Source: Chloroflexota bacterium (lineage in GTDB: Bacteria > Chloroflexota > Dehalococcoidia > Lucifugimonadales > Lucifugimonadaceae). From it: 49,529 bases of DNA. Both the position numbers and the translations under genes were made by a program. This document shows positions 33,853 to 41,860 of the stretch, piece after piece. How positions within the stretch are numbered: position 1 is the first letter of the stretch; each line of letters opens with the position of its first letter. The notes under the pieces were generated by a model. It saw only the letters and a program-made list of their open reading frames with translations, did not search any database and was not told the origin of the DNA. The stretch is from assembly GCA_027618835.1 (NCBI GenBank), contig JAQCHZ010000019.1, forward strand, positions 1 through 49,529, read 5' to 3'.

Positions 33853-35796
33853 ATGAATTTTACTAAGAAGCGACTTCTTCTGGCACTCGCATTATTCGCG
33901 GCTTTACCAATTGCGTTAGCCGCGTGTAGCAGCGATCCAGAAATAATTGAAGTCACTCGAGAAGTCGTCGTTCAAGGCGACACCGTTGAGGTGATTAAAG
34001 AAGTCGAAGTCAAGGGCGACACTGTTGAGGTGATTAAAGAAGTCGAAGTCAAAGTCAAGGGCGACACCGTTCAGGTTGTAGTTACAGCAACTGCGATTCC
34101 AACTGCTACGGCGTTGCCAATTGCTGCTCTAGAGCCGGCACCGGCACCTATCAACCCATCAGGGACTTTGAGCATTGCGGTGTTCAACGTTGAACCTGGT
34201 GTTGGATTAGGTAGCTCGCAGGCTCCTGTTGAAGCAATGCAGTACTGGGGCGTTGGTGAAGGCCTATTCGCCATGGATCCGGGCGGAACGGTAATACCCC
34301 GTTTGGCTACTGGATTCACAATTGCGACAGACCTTTCGTATGTTGATGTAGACATTCGATCTGGGGTGAAATTCCACGGTGATTTTGGTGAGTTCAGTGC
34401 AGACGACGTTGTCTGGACAATGAACGACGCAAACGCAAACACTAACCCGACCAGTATTCATGGTCAGGCCGGTGACTTTGCAGCGCTATTCACTTCAGTC
34501 GAAAAAATTGATGATGACACTGTAAGGTTCAATTTCAATTCGTTCGATCTACGTTGGAACGGTAACTTCTTGAATGAGCAGGCTCAGGGAACAGCAATGC
34601 TTCCAAAAGCTGCTTGTCCTGAATACACAGACGAGAGCCGGAACTGCGCATTCTTGCAAGACAAAATCATTGCAACTGGACCTTACGAGGTCTCAGAGTG
34701 GATCCAGGACGACCGAGCTGTAATAACCAAGGTTGGGTATGACCACTGGCGAAAGAATGCAAATGCCGAAACCATTCGAATTATCGAAGTTCCAGAGCCT
34801 TCAACTCGTGTTGCATTGCTCCGAACAGGTGAAGTCGACATTGCAGACTCAATTCCGCTGAAGGACATTCGTCCTCTAGCTGAAAGTGGATTCAAGGCCG
34901 AGTCGATTACTCGAGCTGGTCGAGTTCACGAAATCATCTTCTCCGGTAACTACTGGGAAGAGAACCACGCTGTTACTGGCGAGGACCTGAAACGAACAGG
35001 TTCTGGTTACTGTGTTCACGACCTTCCGTGGGTTGGTTGCAACATCGAAGGTAAGCAGCCTGGTGACATGGAAGAAGCACGAAACGTTCGATGGGCGCTT
35101 GCTAAGGCAATCGACCGAGAGCTTCTTTCTGACACCATTCTTGATGGCTTCGGAACTGTTGCTTCGATGGAATACGTCGACACAACCGCTCCTTGGTTCC
35201 AAGAACGATGGTTGATTCCGTACGACCCACAGAGTGCCATGGACCAAATGGAAACTACTGCATGGCCTACCGGTAAGTTCACAATCGGCATTTGGACCGG
35301 TGGCGAACTCGGTGGATCAAGTGGATCGAACGCTGAACTCAATGACGCTATCGCTGGTATGTGGCTCGCATTGTGGCCAGACATGGACATTCAGGTGTTC
35401 AAGTCTGCCTACTCGATCATCCGGCCTGGTTTGGTTGGTCGAACTAACACGATCCCATACGCTGGTGACTGTGACGAAGGTTCAACAACAATTCCGTTCG
35501 ACTGGCCTCACGGCCTGACTGAGACAAGCCGCACACGTGGTGGTTTCGGTTGCGGAATTGAGATTCCTGAAATTTCGGATGCATTCGGCGAGGTCTCTCT
35601 TATGACAGACCCTGTTGAACGTTCAGCACGAAACGTTAAGATGGTCGACTACTTGTACGACCAGATGATCTTTGCCGGTACCGTTCAGGTTCCGACACTG
35701 GTTGTGTACAACCCCAACTCAGTTTCGAATTGGTTAGGTACACCGTCAATGTTCGCCACGATGAACGAATTCGAGTCAATCGAACTCGCCCGCTAG
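33853..35796 (+). CDS. Oligopeptide-type ABC transporter substrate-binding lipoprotein (family 5)
   Basis: The 647-residue protein begins with a lipoprotein signal, MNFTKKRLLLALALFAALPIA then the lipobox L-A-A-C (C at about residue 25). A repetitive Val/Glu/Lys stalk (about 38-80) leads into a periplasmic-type binding domain with YVDVDIRSGVKFHGDFGEFSADDVVWTM and the tail regions of the DppA/OppA family. The family binds peptides, nickel or oligosaccharides; the ligand is unknown. ATG 33853 is chosen for its strong GAGGGGGA and exact signal peptide; an in-frame start at 33766 would bury the signal. Two permeases follow after tandem hairpins. Confidence 0.93.
   Translation: MNFTKKRLLLALALFAALPIALAACSSDPEIIEVTREVVVQGDTVEVIKEVEVKGDTVEVIKEVEVKVKGDTVQVVVTATAIPTATALPIAALEPAPAPINPSGTLSIAVFNVEPGVGLGSSQAPVEAMQYWGVGEGLFAMDPGGTVIPRLATGFTIATDLSYVDVDIRSGVKFHGDFGEFSADDVVWTMNDANANTNPTSIHGQAGDFAALFTSVEKIDDDTVRFNFNSFDLRWNGNFLNEQAQGTAMLPKAACPEYTDESRNCAFLQDKIIATGPYEVSEWIQDDRAVITKVGYDHWRKNANAETIRIIEVPEPSTRVALLRTGEVDIADSIPLKDIRPLAESGFKAESITRAGRVHEIIFSGNYWEENHAVTGEDLKRTGSGYCVHDLPWVGCNIEGKQPGDMEEARNVRWALAKAIDRELLSDTILDGFGTVASMEYVDTTAPWFQERWLIPYDPQSAMDQMETTAWPTGKFTIGIWTGGELGGSSGSNAELNDAIAGMWLALWPDMDIQVFKSAYSIIRPGLVGRTNTIPYAGDCDEGSTTIPFDWPHGLTETSRTRGGFGCGIEIPEISDAFGEVSLMTDPVERSARNVKMVDYLYDQMIFAGTVQVPTLVVYNPNSVSNWLGTPSMFATMNEFESIELAR
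33976..34070 (+). repeat. In-frame 39/45-nt tandem repeats encoding the lipoprotein stalk
   Basis: Units beginning GGCGAC start at 33976, 34015 and 34060. They encode GDTVEVIKEVEVK (13 aa), then the same with an extra VK (15 aa), then a partial third unit GDTVQVV. The near-identical DNA suggests recent duplication by slippage or unequal recombination. Stalk length probably varies between strains. Confidence 0.85.
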
Positions 35797-35815
35797 GCAA
35801 ACTGACAAGAAATTC

Positions 35816-35855
35816 AACCGGGAACGTTCCGCTTTACTGCGGGGCGTTCCCGGTT
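35816..35855 (+). terminator. Hairpin between lipoprotein and permease genes
   Basis: AACCGGGAACG (35816-35826) pairs with CGTTCCCGGTT (35845-35855), extended inside by CCGC/GCGG, and is followed by TTCTTCTCTT. It lies 20 nt after the lipoprotein stop. Such hairpins commonly lower permease expression relative to the binding protein. Confidence 0.8.
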
Positions 35856-35861
35856 TCTTCT

Positions 35862-35885
35862 CTTACTCAGAACATTCTGAGTAAG
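35862..35885. promoter_or_regulatory. Perfect 24-nt palindrome before the permease genes
   Basis: CTTACTCAGAA-CA-TTCTGAGTAAG has 11-bp perfect arms and a 2-nt centre, and ends 30 nt before the permease start. TTCTATTTTT follows. It could be a second terminator hairpin or, given the near-perfect dyad symmetry, a repressor site. Confidence 0.6.
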
Positions 35886-35915
35886 TTCTATTTTTAAACA
35901 GATTTCGAGCAGCAC

Positions 35916-36872
35916 TTGCGGAAGTATCTAATTCAACGCTTCTTCTTCGGCATCCTGTCGTTGATAGCAGCGACTCTGATCGTATTCGTGCTCTCAAGGG
36001 CGCAGGGCGACCCCCTGCTGCTATACGCCAAGCCAGGCGGCTACGGCGTTTCTCCTGAACAGATCGCAGCTCTCGAAGAGAAGCTGGCTCTCGACAGACC
36101 TCTCATCGTCCAATATTTGATCTGGCTAGGACGAGTAGTTCGAGGCGATATGGGTGAAACACTTCTCTCAGAACGACCCGTATCAGATGTGATCGGTGAG
36201 AAGCTAGGCGCCACTATGCAGTTAGGACTTCTGGCGTGGATTTTTGCCACGCTCGTAGGGGTTCCACTAGGTGTGCTATCGGCAGTCAAACGCGGGTCGG
36301 TCTGGGACTATCTCGGCAGGGCGTTCGCGTTATTTGGCCAAGCCGCGCCTGTTTTCTTCTTGGGAATTCTTGGAATTCTGTTATTTGGTGTGCAGTTGGG
36401 TTGGCTTCCTGCGGGGCTACGGCCAGTTCAAGACCCATTCTGGCCAAGCCAAGCAAAAGCGCTTGTGATGCCTACAATTGCGCTCGGTTGGCTGCCGGCT
36501 GCGGTTTATTTACGGCTGACTCGTTCCGCTATGCTAGAAGTACTCGATTCTGAGTATGTGAAACTCGCTAGAGCCAAGGGAGCTTCCGGGAGGGCTGTAA
36601 TTTGGCGGCATGCGCTGCGAAACGCACTGATTCCTCCGATCACCGTTTCTGCGTTAGTACTCGTCGGATTCCTAGAGGGTTCGGTCGTAGTTGAAGCGGT
36701 GTTCGCATGGCCTGGAATTGGTCGAATGGCCGTTGAATCTATTCACAACAACGACTTCCCATTACTCACAGGAATCATTCTGATGTTCGCTGTGCTTTAC
36801 GTAGTTGGCAGTTTTGTTGCAGATGTCGCTTATACGATTGTCGATCCAAGGATTAGGTACGACCAGTCATGA
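35916..36872 (+). CDS. ABC transporter permease, DppB/OppB type
   Basis: The 318-residue permease has the DppB N-terminus (MRKYLIQRFFFGILSLIAATLIVFVLSRAQGDP), six predicted helices and the cytoplasmic coupling loop LDSEYVKLARAKGASGRAVIWRHALRNALIPPIT, the EAA motif that contacts the ATPase. It works in the inner membrane with the next permease and the lipoprotein. The start is TTG 35916, with only a weak ribosome-binding site. It overlaps the next gene by 4 nt. Confidence 0.94.
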   Translation: MRKYLIQRFFFGILSLIAATLIVFVLSRAQGDPLLLYAKPGGYGVSPEQIAALEEKLALDRPLIVQYLIWLGRVVRGDMGETLLSERPVSDVIGEKLGATMQLGLLAWIFATLVGVPLGVLSAVKRGSVWDYLGRAFALFGQAAPVFFLGILGILLFGVQLGWLPAGLRPVQDPFWPSQAKALVMPTIALGWLPAAVYLRLTRSAMLEVLDSEYVKLARAKGASGRAVIWRHALRNALIPPITVSALVLVGFLEGSVVVEAVFAWPGIGRMAVESIHNNDFPLLTGIILMFAVLYVVGSFVADVAYTIVDPRIRYDQS

Positions 36873-37846
36873 CAGAGCAAACAGCACCTGACAGCACGTC
36901 GCAATCTGAACCGATCGACGAACACAGCCAATCGACGTTGATGGCTTCCCAAGTCATCGGCATTCAGGAACAAACATTCAGCCATAAGTTTTGGTACGTG
37001 TTACGGCGTTGGCCAATTCTTCCTATGCTTGTGCTATTCGTTATGGTGATCGCAGCGGTGTTCGCACCGCTCCTGTCGCCTACCGGTCCTCGCGACATCA
37101 ATTTGCGTGGCCGTGCCGCCCCACCTGTGTGGCAAAGTGATTGGTACGAGGCGAATCCTAATAACGAGCAAACATATCTTCTTGGGGCCGATCACGTTGG
37201 ACGAGATGTTCTGACTCGCATGCTGTACGGCGCACGGATATCCCTAATGGTCGCCGTGATTTCTCTATCGGTGGGAGTCGTTATCGGCTCAGCGGTGGGG
37301 CTGGTTGCTGGGTACTACGGTGGGTGGATCGACGAGTTCGCTATGAGAACGGTCGATGTGTGGAATGCTTTGCCGTTCTTGTTAATAGCTATTCTTGCGG
37401 CCGTTACGTTTGGTCAATCGGTAAGCATAGTTATGATCTTGCTCGCGCTCGTCGCATGGGCAGGAGGAGTTCGAAACGTGCGGGCTGAAGTGCTTACATT
37501 GAAGACCCGCGACTACATTTCTTTGGCTCGAATCGCGGGTGCATCTGACTTCCGGATAATCATGCGTCACATCCTGCCTGGTGTTGTTAATACGATCGTT
37601 GTTTTGGCGACTCTTAGAGTCGGTGGACTTATTCTTGCTGAAGCATCCCTTAGTTTCCTCGGGGCGGGAATTCCTGCTGCAACACCGACTTGGGGAAACA
37701 TGATTTCTGAAGGTCGTGAGTGGCTCAGTACGGCTTGGTGGATCGCTGTGTTCCCGGGGTTCGCTATCTTGCTCGTCGTGATGAGTGTGAACTTCTTTGG
37801 CGACTGGCTCCGTGATCGTTGGGATCCGAAATTGCGTCAGCTCTAG
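36869..37846 (+). CDS. ABC transporter permease, DppC/OppC type
   Basis: The 325-residue permease has a 60-residue polar N-terminus, the typical GADHVGRDVLTRMLYGARISLMVA region, the coupling loop KTRDYISLARIAGASDFRIIMRHILPGV and a C-terminal PGFAILLVVMSVNFFGDWLRDRWDPK. ATG 36869 overlaps the previous stop (ATGA). No ATP-binding subunit follows; the ATPases must be encoded elsewhere or shared with another importer. Confidence 0.94.
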   Translation: MTEQTAPDSTSQSEPIDEHSQSTLMASQVIGIQEQTFSHKFWYVLRRWPILPMLVLFVMVIAAVFAPLLSPTGPRDINLRGRAAPPVWQSDWYEANPNNEQTYLLGADHVGRDVLTRMLYGARISLMVAVISLSVGVVIGSAVGLVAGYYGGWIDEFAMRTVDVWNALPFLLIAILAAVTFGQSVSIVMILLALVAWAGGVRNVRAEVLTLKTRDYISLARIAGASDFRIIMRHILPGVVNTIVVLATLRVGGLILAEASLSFLGAGIPAATPTWGNMISEGREWLSTAWWIAVFPGFAILLVVMSVNFFGDWLRDRWDPKLRQL

Positions 37847-37982
37847 GTAGAGGTTCCTTTGGTGAAGGCTTCTTCGGTAGTTGATTGCGTGGTCATCCCT
37901 CTCCGAGCGGGATATGGCTAGTGTGGTGTTGAAATCTGCACAGTCAACTCGCTCGCATGTTACTGGAGATGCTTGAAAACTC

Positions 37983-38639
37983 ATGACCTATCCGAAATTC
38001 AGCGCGGCGTTCTTCGATCTCGATGGAACGTTAGTTGACACGGGGCCTCCACACCGGGCAGCCGAACTGGCGACGCTTCAAATATTTGGCGTAGACGCGC
38101 TCGCTGAAGATCATCCCGATACGTTTGGGCATGGAGTTATACCCGGTTCACGAATGGTTGCAGATCACTACGGTCTGAGCGATCCGGAAGCTCTTCTCGA
38201 CGAGTATCTACGCCAGTGGAAGAGAATATATGCCGATGGAGTCGATATGCTTCCGGGGGTTGAATCTACTGTTCGAACCGTTGCGGCATCTGGCATCAAA
38301 GTGGGGTTAGTCACATCTGGTGAACGTCCTTATGCAGAAGTATTTATCAAGATGGCAGGGCTAGGCGACGTGTTCACAACGTCGGTCACGCTTGACGATG
38401 TATCGAATCTCAAACCTCATCCGTAGCCGTATTTGAAAGCGGCCGAGCTGGTGGGTGCTGAGCCTTCAGCATGCCTGATTTTCGAGGGCTCTATCGCAGG
38501 TTTCAAGGCGGCAAGAGCGGCAGGGATTATGTGTGTTGGCGTTGGAGATGTGGCGCTGTCGGCTGAAGAGGATGACGCGCCCGGTATGGCTATATCGTCG
38601 TTCGTTGGTTTCGATATCACGAACATCCGACCGCATTAG
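37983..38639 (+). pseudogene. HAD-superfamily phosphatase with in-frame TAG
   Basis: ATG 37983 starts a beta-phosphoglucomutase-like HAD protein: FFDLDGTLVDTG holds the nucleophile D12 and D14, and KVGLVTSGER is motif II. At TLDDVSNLKPHP the frame meets TAG (38424-38426) where relatives have glutamate in KPHPEPYL. The same frame continues PYLKAAELVGAEPSACLIFEGSIAGFKAARAAGI to TAG 38637-38639. Total length (218) is normal. Motif IV reads FEGS instead of FEDS, losing a Mg ligand, which argues for real decay, not a single base error. Its stop overlaps rpe by 4 nt. Confidence 0.85.
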
Positions 38640-39310
38640 GGGAATCGGCTACCAGCGTTGCGAATGGCTTCGATGCCGATTTTCATGCCGTCGGGAAAGT
38701 TGAAGATGCCTGTACCGGAGATTAACGTGGTCGCTCCAGCGTCGATCGCTGCGCCAGCTGTATCGACTTTTATGCCGCCGTCGACAGCGATTTCTAGTTC
38801 ATGTCCTGCGATTCGTGCCATGTTCTGAATCTCTGTGATTTTAGGCATCATTTCCGGCATGAACGACTGACCACCAAATCCGGGTTCAACCGTCATCACG
38901 AGCACTCGATCGATTAACGGAAGGCTTGCTTGGAGCACGGATGCCGGGGTGTCGGGCTTAAGCGAAACACCAGCTGACATACCAGCGACTCTGGCGTCGC
39001 CAAGCGAAGATTCGAGATCGTCACACGCTTCGACGTGCATTGTGAATATATCGCCACCGGCATCGGCAAACGCCTTGGCGTAGCGGGCGGGTTCCAGGAC
39101 CATCATGTGAACGTCGATTGGCAGTTTTGTGAGCGGTCGAATTGCTTCGAGCACCGGAATGCCGATAGTGATGTTCGGTACGAAACTTCCGTCCATAACG
39201 TCGAAGTGAAGCTCATCGGCTCCGGCTTCTTCGACGGCCGCGATCGAATCGGCGAGATGCGCAAAATCGGCGGCCAGAAGCGAAGGAGATATTTTGATGT
39301 AAGGAGCCAT
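38636..39310 (-). CDS. rpe: Ribulose-phosphate 3-epimerase
   Basis: The 224-residue TIM barrel starts KISPSLLAADFAHL, then HFDVMDGSFVPNI (metal His and catalytic Asp), PIDVHMMV, MTVEPGFGGQSF, and EIAVDGGIK (second catalytic Asp). The phosphate loop GTGIF closes it. It interconverts ribulose 5-phosphate and xylulose 5-phosphate in the pentose phosphate pathway. ATG 39310. It follows the GDPD gene on the same strand. Confidence 0.96.
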   Translation of the reverse strand: MAPYIKISPSLLAADFAHLADSIAAVEEAGADELHFDVMDGSFVPNITIGIPVLEAIRPLTKLPIDVHMMVLEPARYAKAFADAGGDIFTMHVEACDDLESSLGDARVAGMSAGVSLKPDTPASVLQASLPLIDRVLVMTVEPGFGGQSFMPEMMPKITEIQNMARIAGHELEIAVDGGIKVDTAGAAIDAGATTLISGTGIFNFPDGMKIGIEAIRNAGSRFP

Positions 39311-39384
39311 TTACGTTCAATGAACCTTGCTTAATCGATCTAAAGGATGGATCGACGATAGAAAACGTGGCCAAACCACCCTGG

Positions 39385-40116
39385 CTAAGCCAGCCTGTCG
39401 GCTATTGCTTGGGGATGGTACGCCATGATCGTGTCGGCGCCAGCTTCGGCACTGGCCATCATATTGTCGAGATTTTCCATCACATCAGGACCCGACGCAA
39501 TTACCTTCATATCACCATCGTGAGCTGCCTTCACGTCTGCGGCACTCATCAGGTATCGAACGTAAATCCAGGAAGCGTACGGGTCGGCTATCGCTCCGGG
39601 AAGCTCGGCGGCGGTGTTGGCGACCGAAGCGCATTGGAAGTCGGGGCTTCCGCCGTAGAAACGTCGCCGAACGTCGACCGACATGTGGATAAGCCCAATG
39701 CCGACCGTGCTGCCAAGAAGACCTCGTTCTGCGAGTCCATCGCAGATCTTCTTGATGCAGCCGGGGTCGAGCGTCTTCATCTCGATAATCAGAGTGGTTT
39801 CGGCAGTTCCAAACTCTTTGACCACGTCGAACGTTTCCATCAGAGTAGGGATTCGTTCGCCAGCGAATTCTTCGCCCCACCAGCTGCCCGCATCGAGCGC
39901 TTTTACCTCGGCCAGAGTCATCTGAGCGACTCGACCTTCACCGTCGGTCGTGCGATCTACAGTGTCGTCGTGCAGCACGATGAGTTCATCATCTTTGGTT
40001 CCTCGAACGTCGATCTCGATAGCCATTCCCTTTTCGAGAGCGGCTTTGAACGCGGTCAGAGTGTTCTCAGGGTAGGTCTCGTCGAGACCACGGTGGGCGA
40101 TGATGATTGGTGTCAC
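39385..40116 (-). CDS. Glycerophosphodiester phosphodiesterase family protein
   Basis: The 243-residue protein has the GDPD signature IIAHRGLDETYPENTLTAF (catalytic His and Arg), then AIEIDVRGTKDDELIVLHDDTVDRTTDG with the metal-binding E-x-D and the second catalytic His. GSWWGEEFAGERIPTL follows, and the C-terminal EAGADTIMAYHPQAI is a variant of the usual TDxP end. It splits glycerophosphodiesters to glycerol 3-phosphate and an alcohol. No signal peptide is seen, so it is likely cytoplasmic. GTG 40116 is the start. Confidence 0.9.
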   Translation of the reverse strand: MTPIIIAHRGLDETYPENTLTAFKAALEKGMAIEIDVRGTKDDELIVLHDDTVDRTTDGEGRVAQMTLAEVKALDAGSWWGEEFAGERIPTLMETFDVVKEFGTAETTLIIEMKTLDPGCIKKICDGLAERGLLGSTVGIGLIHMSVDVRRRFYGGSPDFQCASVANTAAELPGAIADPYASWIYVRYLMSAADVKAAHDGDMKVIASGPDVMENLDNMMASAEAGADTIMAYHPQAIADRLA

Positions 40117-40277
40117 TTGGTGACTTTCTGGGGAGGACGTGCACCGGTTGAGCCGGGCAAGGCTGGAATTATTGTTTGAACGAGATTGTAAGCGCGTCGA
40201 GGCATCTAGTTCCGAGTAAAGGTGAACTCCCTATGGGATGTTCGGTCAATACAGGAGAGTTCGATCCACGCTGAAAA

Positions 40278-40296
40278 AGTGGGTCATTGACCCACT
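40278..40296 (-). terminator. Terminator overlapping the argH stop codon
   Basis: On the minus strand AGTGGGTC-AAT-GACCCACT (40296-40278) is a perfect 8-bp stem followed by TTTTTC. The argH TGA (40286-40284) lies inside the hairpin, so the last codons of argH double as terminator. Confidence 0.8.
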
Positions 40297-41693
40297 CCGG
40301 CGTCGGCGAGCAGTTGTTTTGCTTCTACGATTGCTTGGCGCACACGGTCGGGTGCTGTTCCGCCGGGTACATCACGTGCTGCAACTGCAGATTCGAGAGT
40401 GATTTCCATGACTCCCTCGTCGAATAGCGGTGAAGCCTTTTGGAAATCACTTAGTTCGAGTTCGCCGAATCCAACACCGTTGGCGATGCACTGCTTCGAC
40501 AGATCAGACACGGCGATGTACGCCTCGCGGAACGGCACGCCCTTGCCTACGAGATAGTCGGCGATGTCGGTTGCGAGCACGAAGCTCTTCTCGGCTGCTT
40601 GGCGCATACGGTCGGTGTTGATGGTCATTCCTGCGACCATTCCAGCTGCTGCCTCGAGCGCGGTGATGACTGTGTCCGACGCATCGAACAGGCCTTGTTT
40701 GTCTTCCTGAAGATCACGGTTGTACGTGAGCGGAAGCCCTTTGATCGTAGTCAATAATCCCACCAGCGATCCGTACACACGACCCGTCTTACCGCGTATT
40801 AGTTCGGCGAAATCAGGGTTGCGCTTTTGCGGCATGATGCTGGAACCCGACGTGTATTCGTCGGACAGCTTGATGAATCCGAATTCGTCTGACGACCAGA
40901 TAACCAATTCTTCAGCTAAGCGCGATAGATGAGCCATCGTTAAAGATGAAGCGGTTAGGAATTCGACGATGAAATCGCGGTCGGATACGGCGTCCATCGA
41001 GTTACGAGATATATCGCTGAAATTGAGCTGCTTTGCGACCCATTCGCGGTCGATCGGGTACGGCACGCCTGCCATTGCACCCGATCCGAGCGGCATTACA
41101 TCTGCCGATTCGGCGGTTTGGGCAAAGCGGGTGGCGTCGCGGTCGAACATCTCGAAGTACGCCATCAGGTGATGGCCGAGAACGACCGGCTGACCGCGCT
41201 GCATGTGCGTGTAGCCGGGAACGATGGTGTCGACGTGCTGCTCGGCAAGATTTACGAGAGCCGATTGAAGTTGAACGGCGGCGTCGAAGGCGCGACCGCA
41301 AGCGAGCTGCGTCCAGAGACGAGTGTCGGTAGCGACCTGGTCGTTACGTGAGCGTGCTGTGTGCAGACGTCCTGCCGTATCGCCAATTAGTTCGTACAAG
41401 CGAGATTCCACGTTCATGTGGATGTCTTCGAGTTCTTCTTTCCACTCGAATTTGCCTGATTCGATCTCTTCGACGATTGCCGCTAGGCCCTCGACGATCT
41501 TTTCGACATCGTCGGATTCTATGATGCCCTGACGACCCAGCATGCGGGCGTGCGCGATCGATCCGGCGATGTCCTCACGGTAAAGGCGGCTGTCGTAGTG
41601 CACCGAAACCGTGAAATCGCTAGCAAGCTGAGAGCCGCGTGCAGCAGCAGCAGGGTTTTTGTTTTCGTTCGAGCCGTTGTTTTGGCTGGTCAT
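40284..41693 (-). CDS. argH: Argininosuccinate lyase
   Basis: The 469-residue protein has the fumarase/aspartase-superfamily signature GSSIMPQKRNPDFAELIRGK with the catalytic serine loop. The other conserved blocks are LEDIHMNVESRL, TARSRNDQVATDTRLW and PGYTHMQRGQPVVLGHHLMAY with its conserved His. It cleaves argininosuccinate to arginine and fumarate, the last step of arginine synthesis. ATG 41693 is preferred over an in-frame TTG at 41717. It follows argG by 167 nt on the same strand and ends in its own terminator. Confidence 0.96.
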   Translation of the reverse strand: MTSQNNGSNENKNPAAAARGSQLASDFTVSVHYDSRLYREDIAGSIAHARMLGRQGIIESDDVEKIVEGLAAIVEEIESGKFEWKEELEDIHMNVESRLYELIGDTAGRLHTARSRNDQVATDTRLWTQLACGRAFDAAVQLQSALVNLAEQHVDTIVPGYTHMQRGQPVVLGHHLMAYFEMFDRDATRFAQTAESADVMPLGSGAMAGVPYPIDREWVAKQLNFSDISRNSMDAVSDRDFIVEFLTASSLTMAHLSRLAEELVIWSSDEFGFIKLSDEYTSGSSIMPQKRNPDFAELIRGKTGRVYGSLVGLLTTIKGLPLTYNRDLQEDKQGLFDASDTVITALEAAAGMVAGMTINTDRMRQAAEKSFVLATDIADYLVGKGVPFREAYIAVSDLSKQCIANGVGFGELELSDFQKASPLFDEGVMEITLESAVAARDVPGGTAPDRVRQAIVEAKQLLADAGVGQ

Positions 41694-41860
41694 TGAATCT
41701 GATCTTTGAACTGGCAATGCAGCACGAACAAATTCGTACTGCGTGCAACATTATCGCTGTTAGCGGGATATTTTAAGGAAGCAATCAGGTTTGCTGGCTC
41801 GCAAAACGCGACTAACCCACCCCATAGGCAAAATCCCGAACCCTAGAAAAAGTAGTCCGG

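Noticed and set aside
8338..38426. Stop-codon reassignment (TAA/TAG read as Glu)
   Set aside because: Intact genes in the window end in TAA, TAG and TGA at the expected lengths, for example trpB with TAG and the MR-family gene with TAA. The interrupted genes are better explained as mutations.
39367..40179. 270-codon plus-strand ORF
   Set aside because: It is the antisense shadow of the glycerophosphodiesterase gene, whose catalytic motifs are clear on the minus strand.
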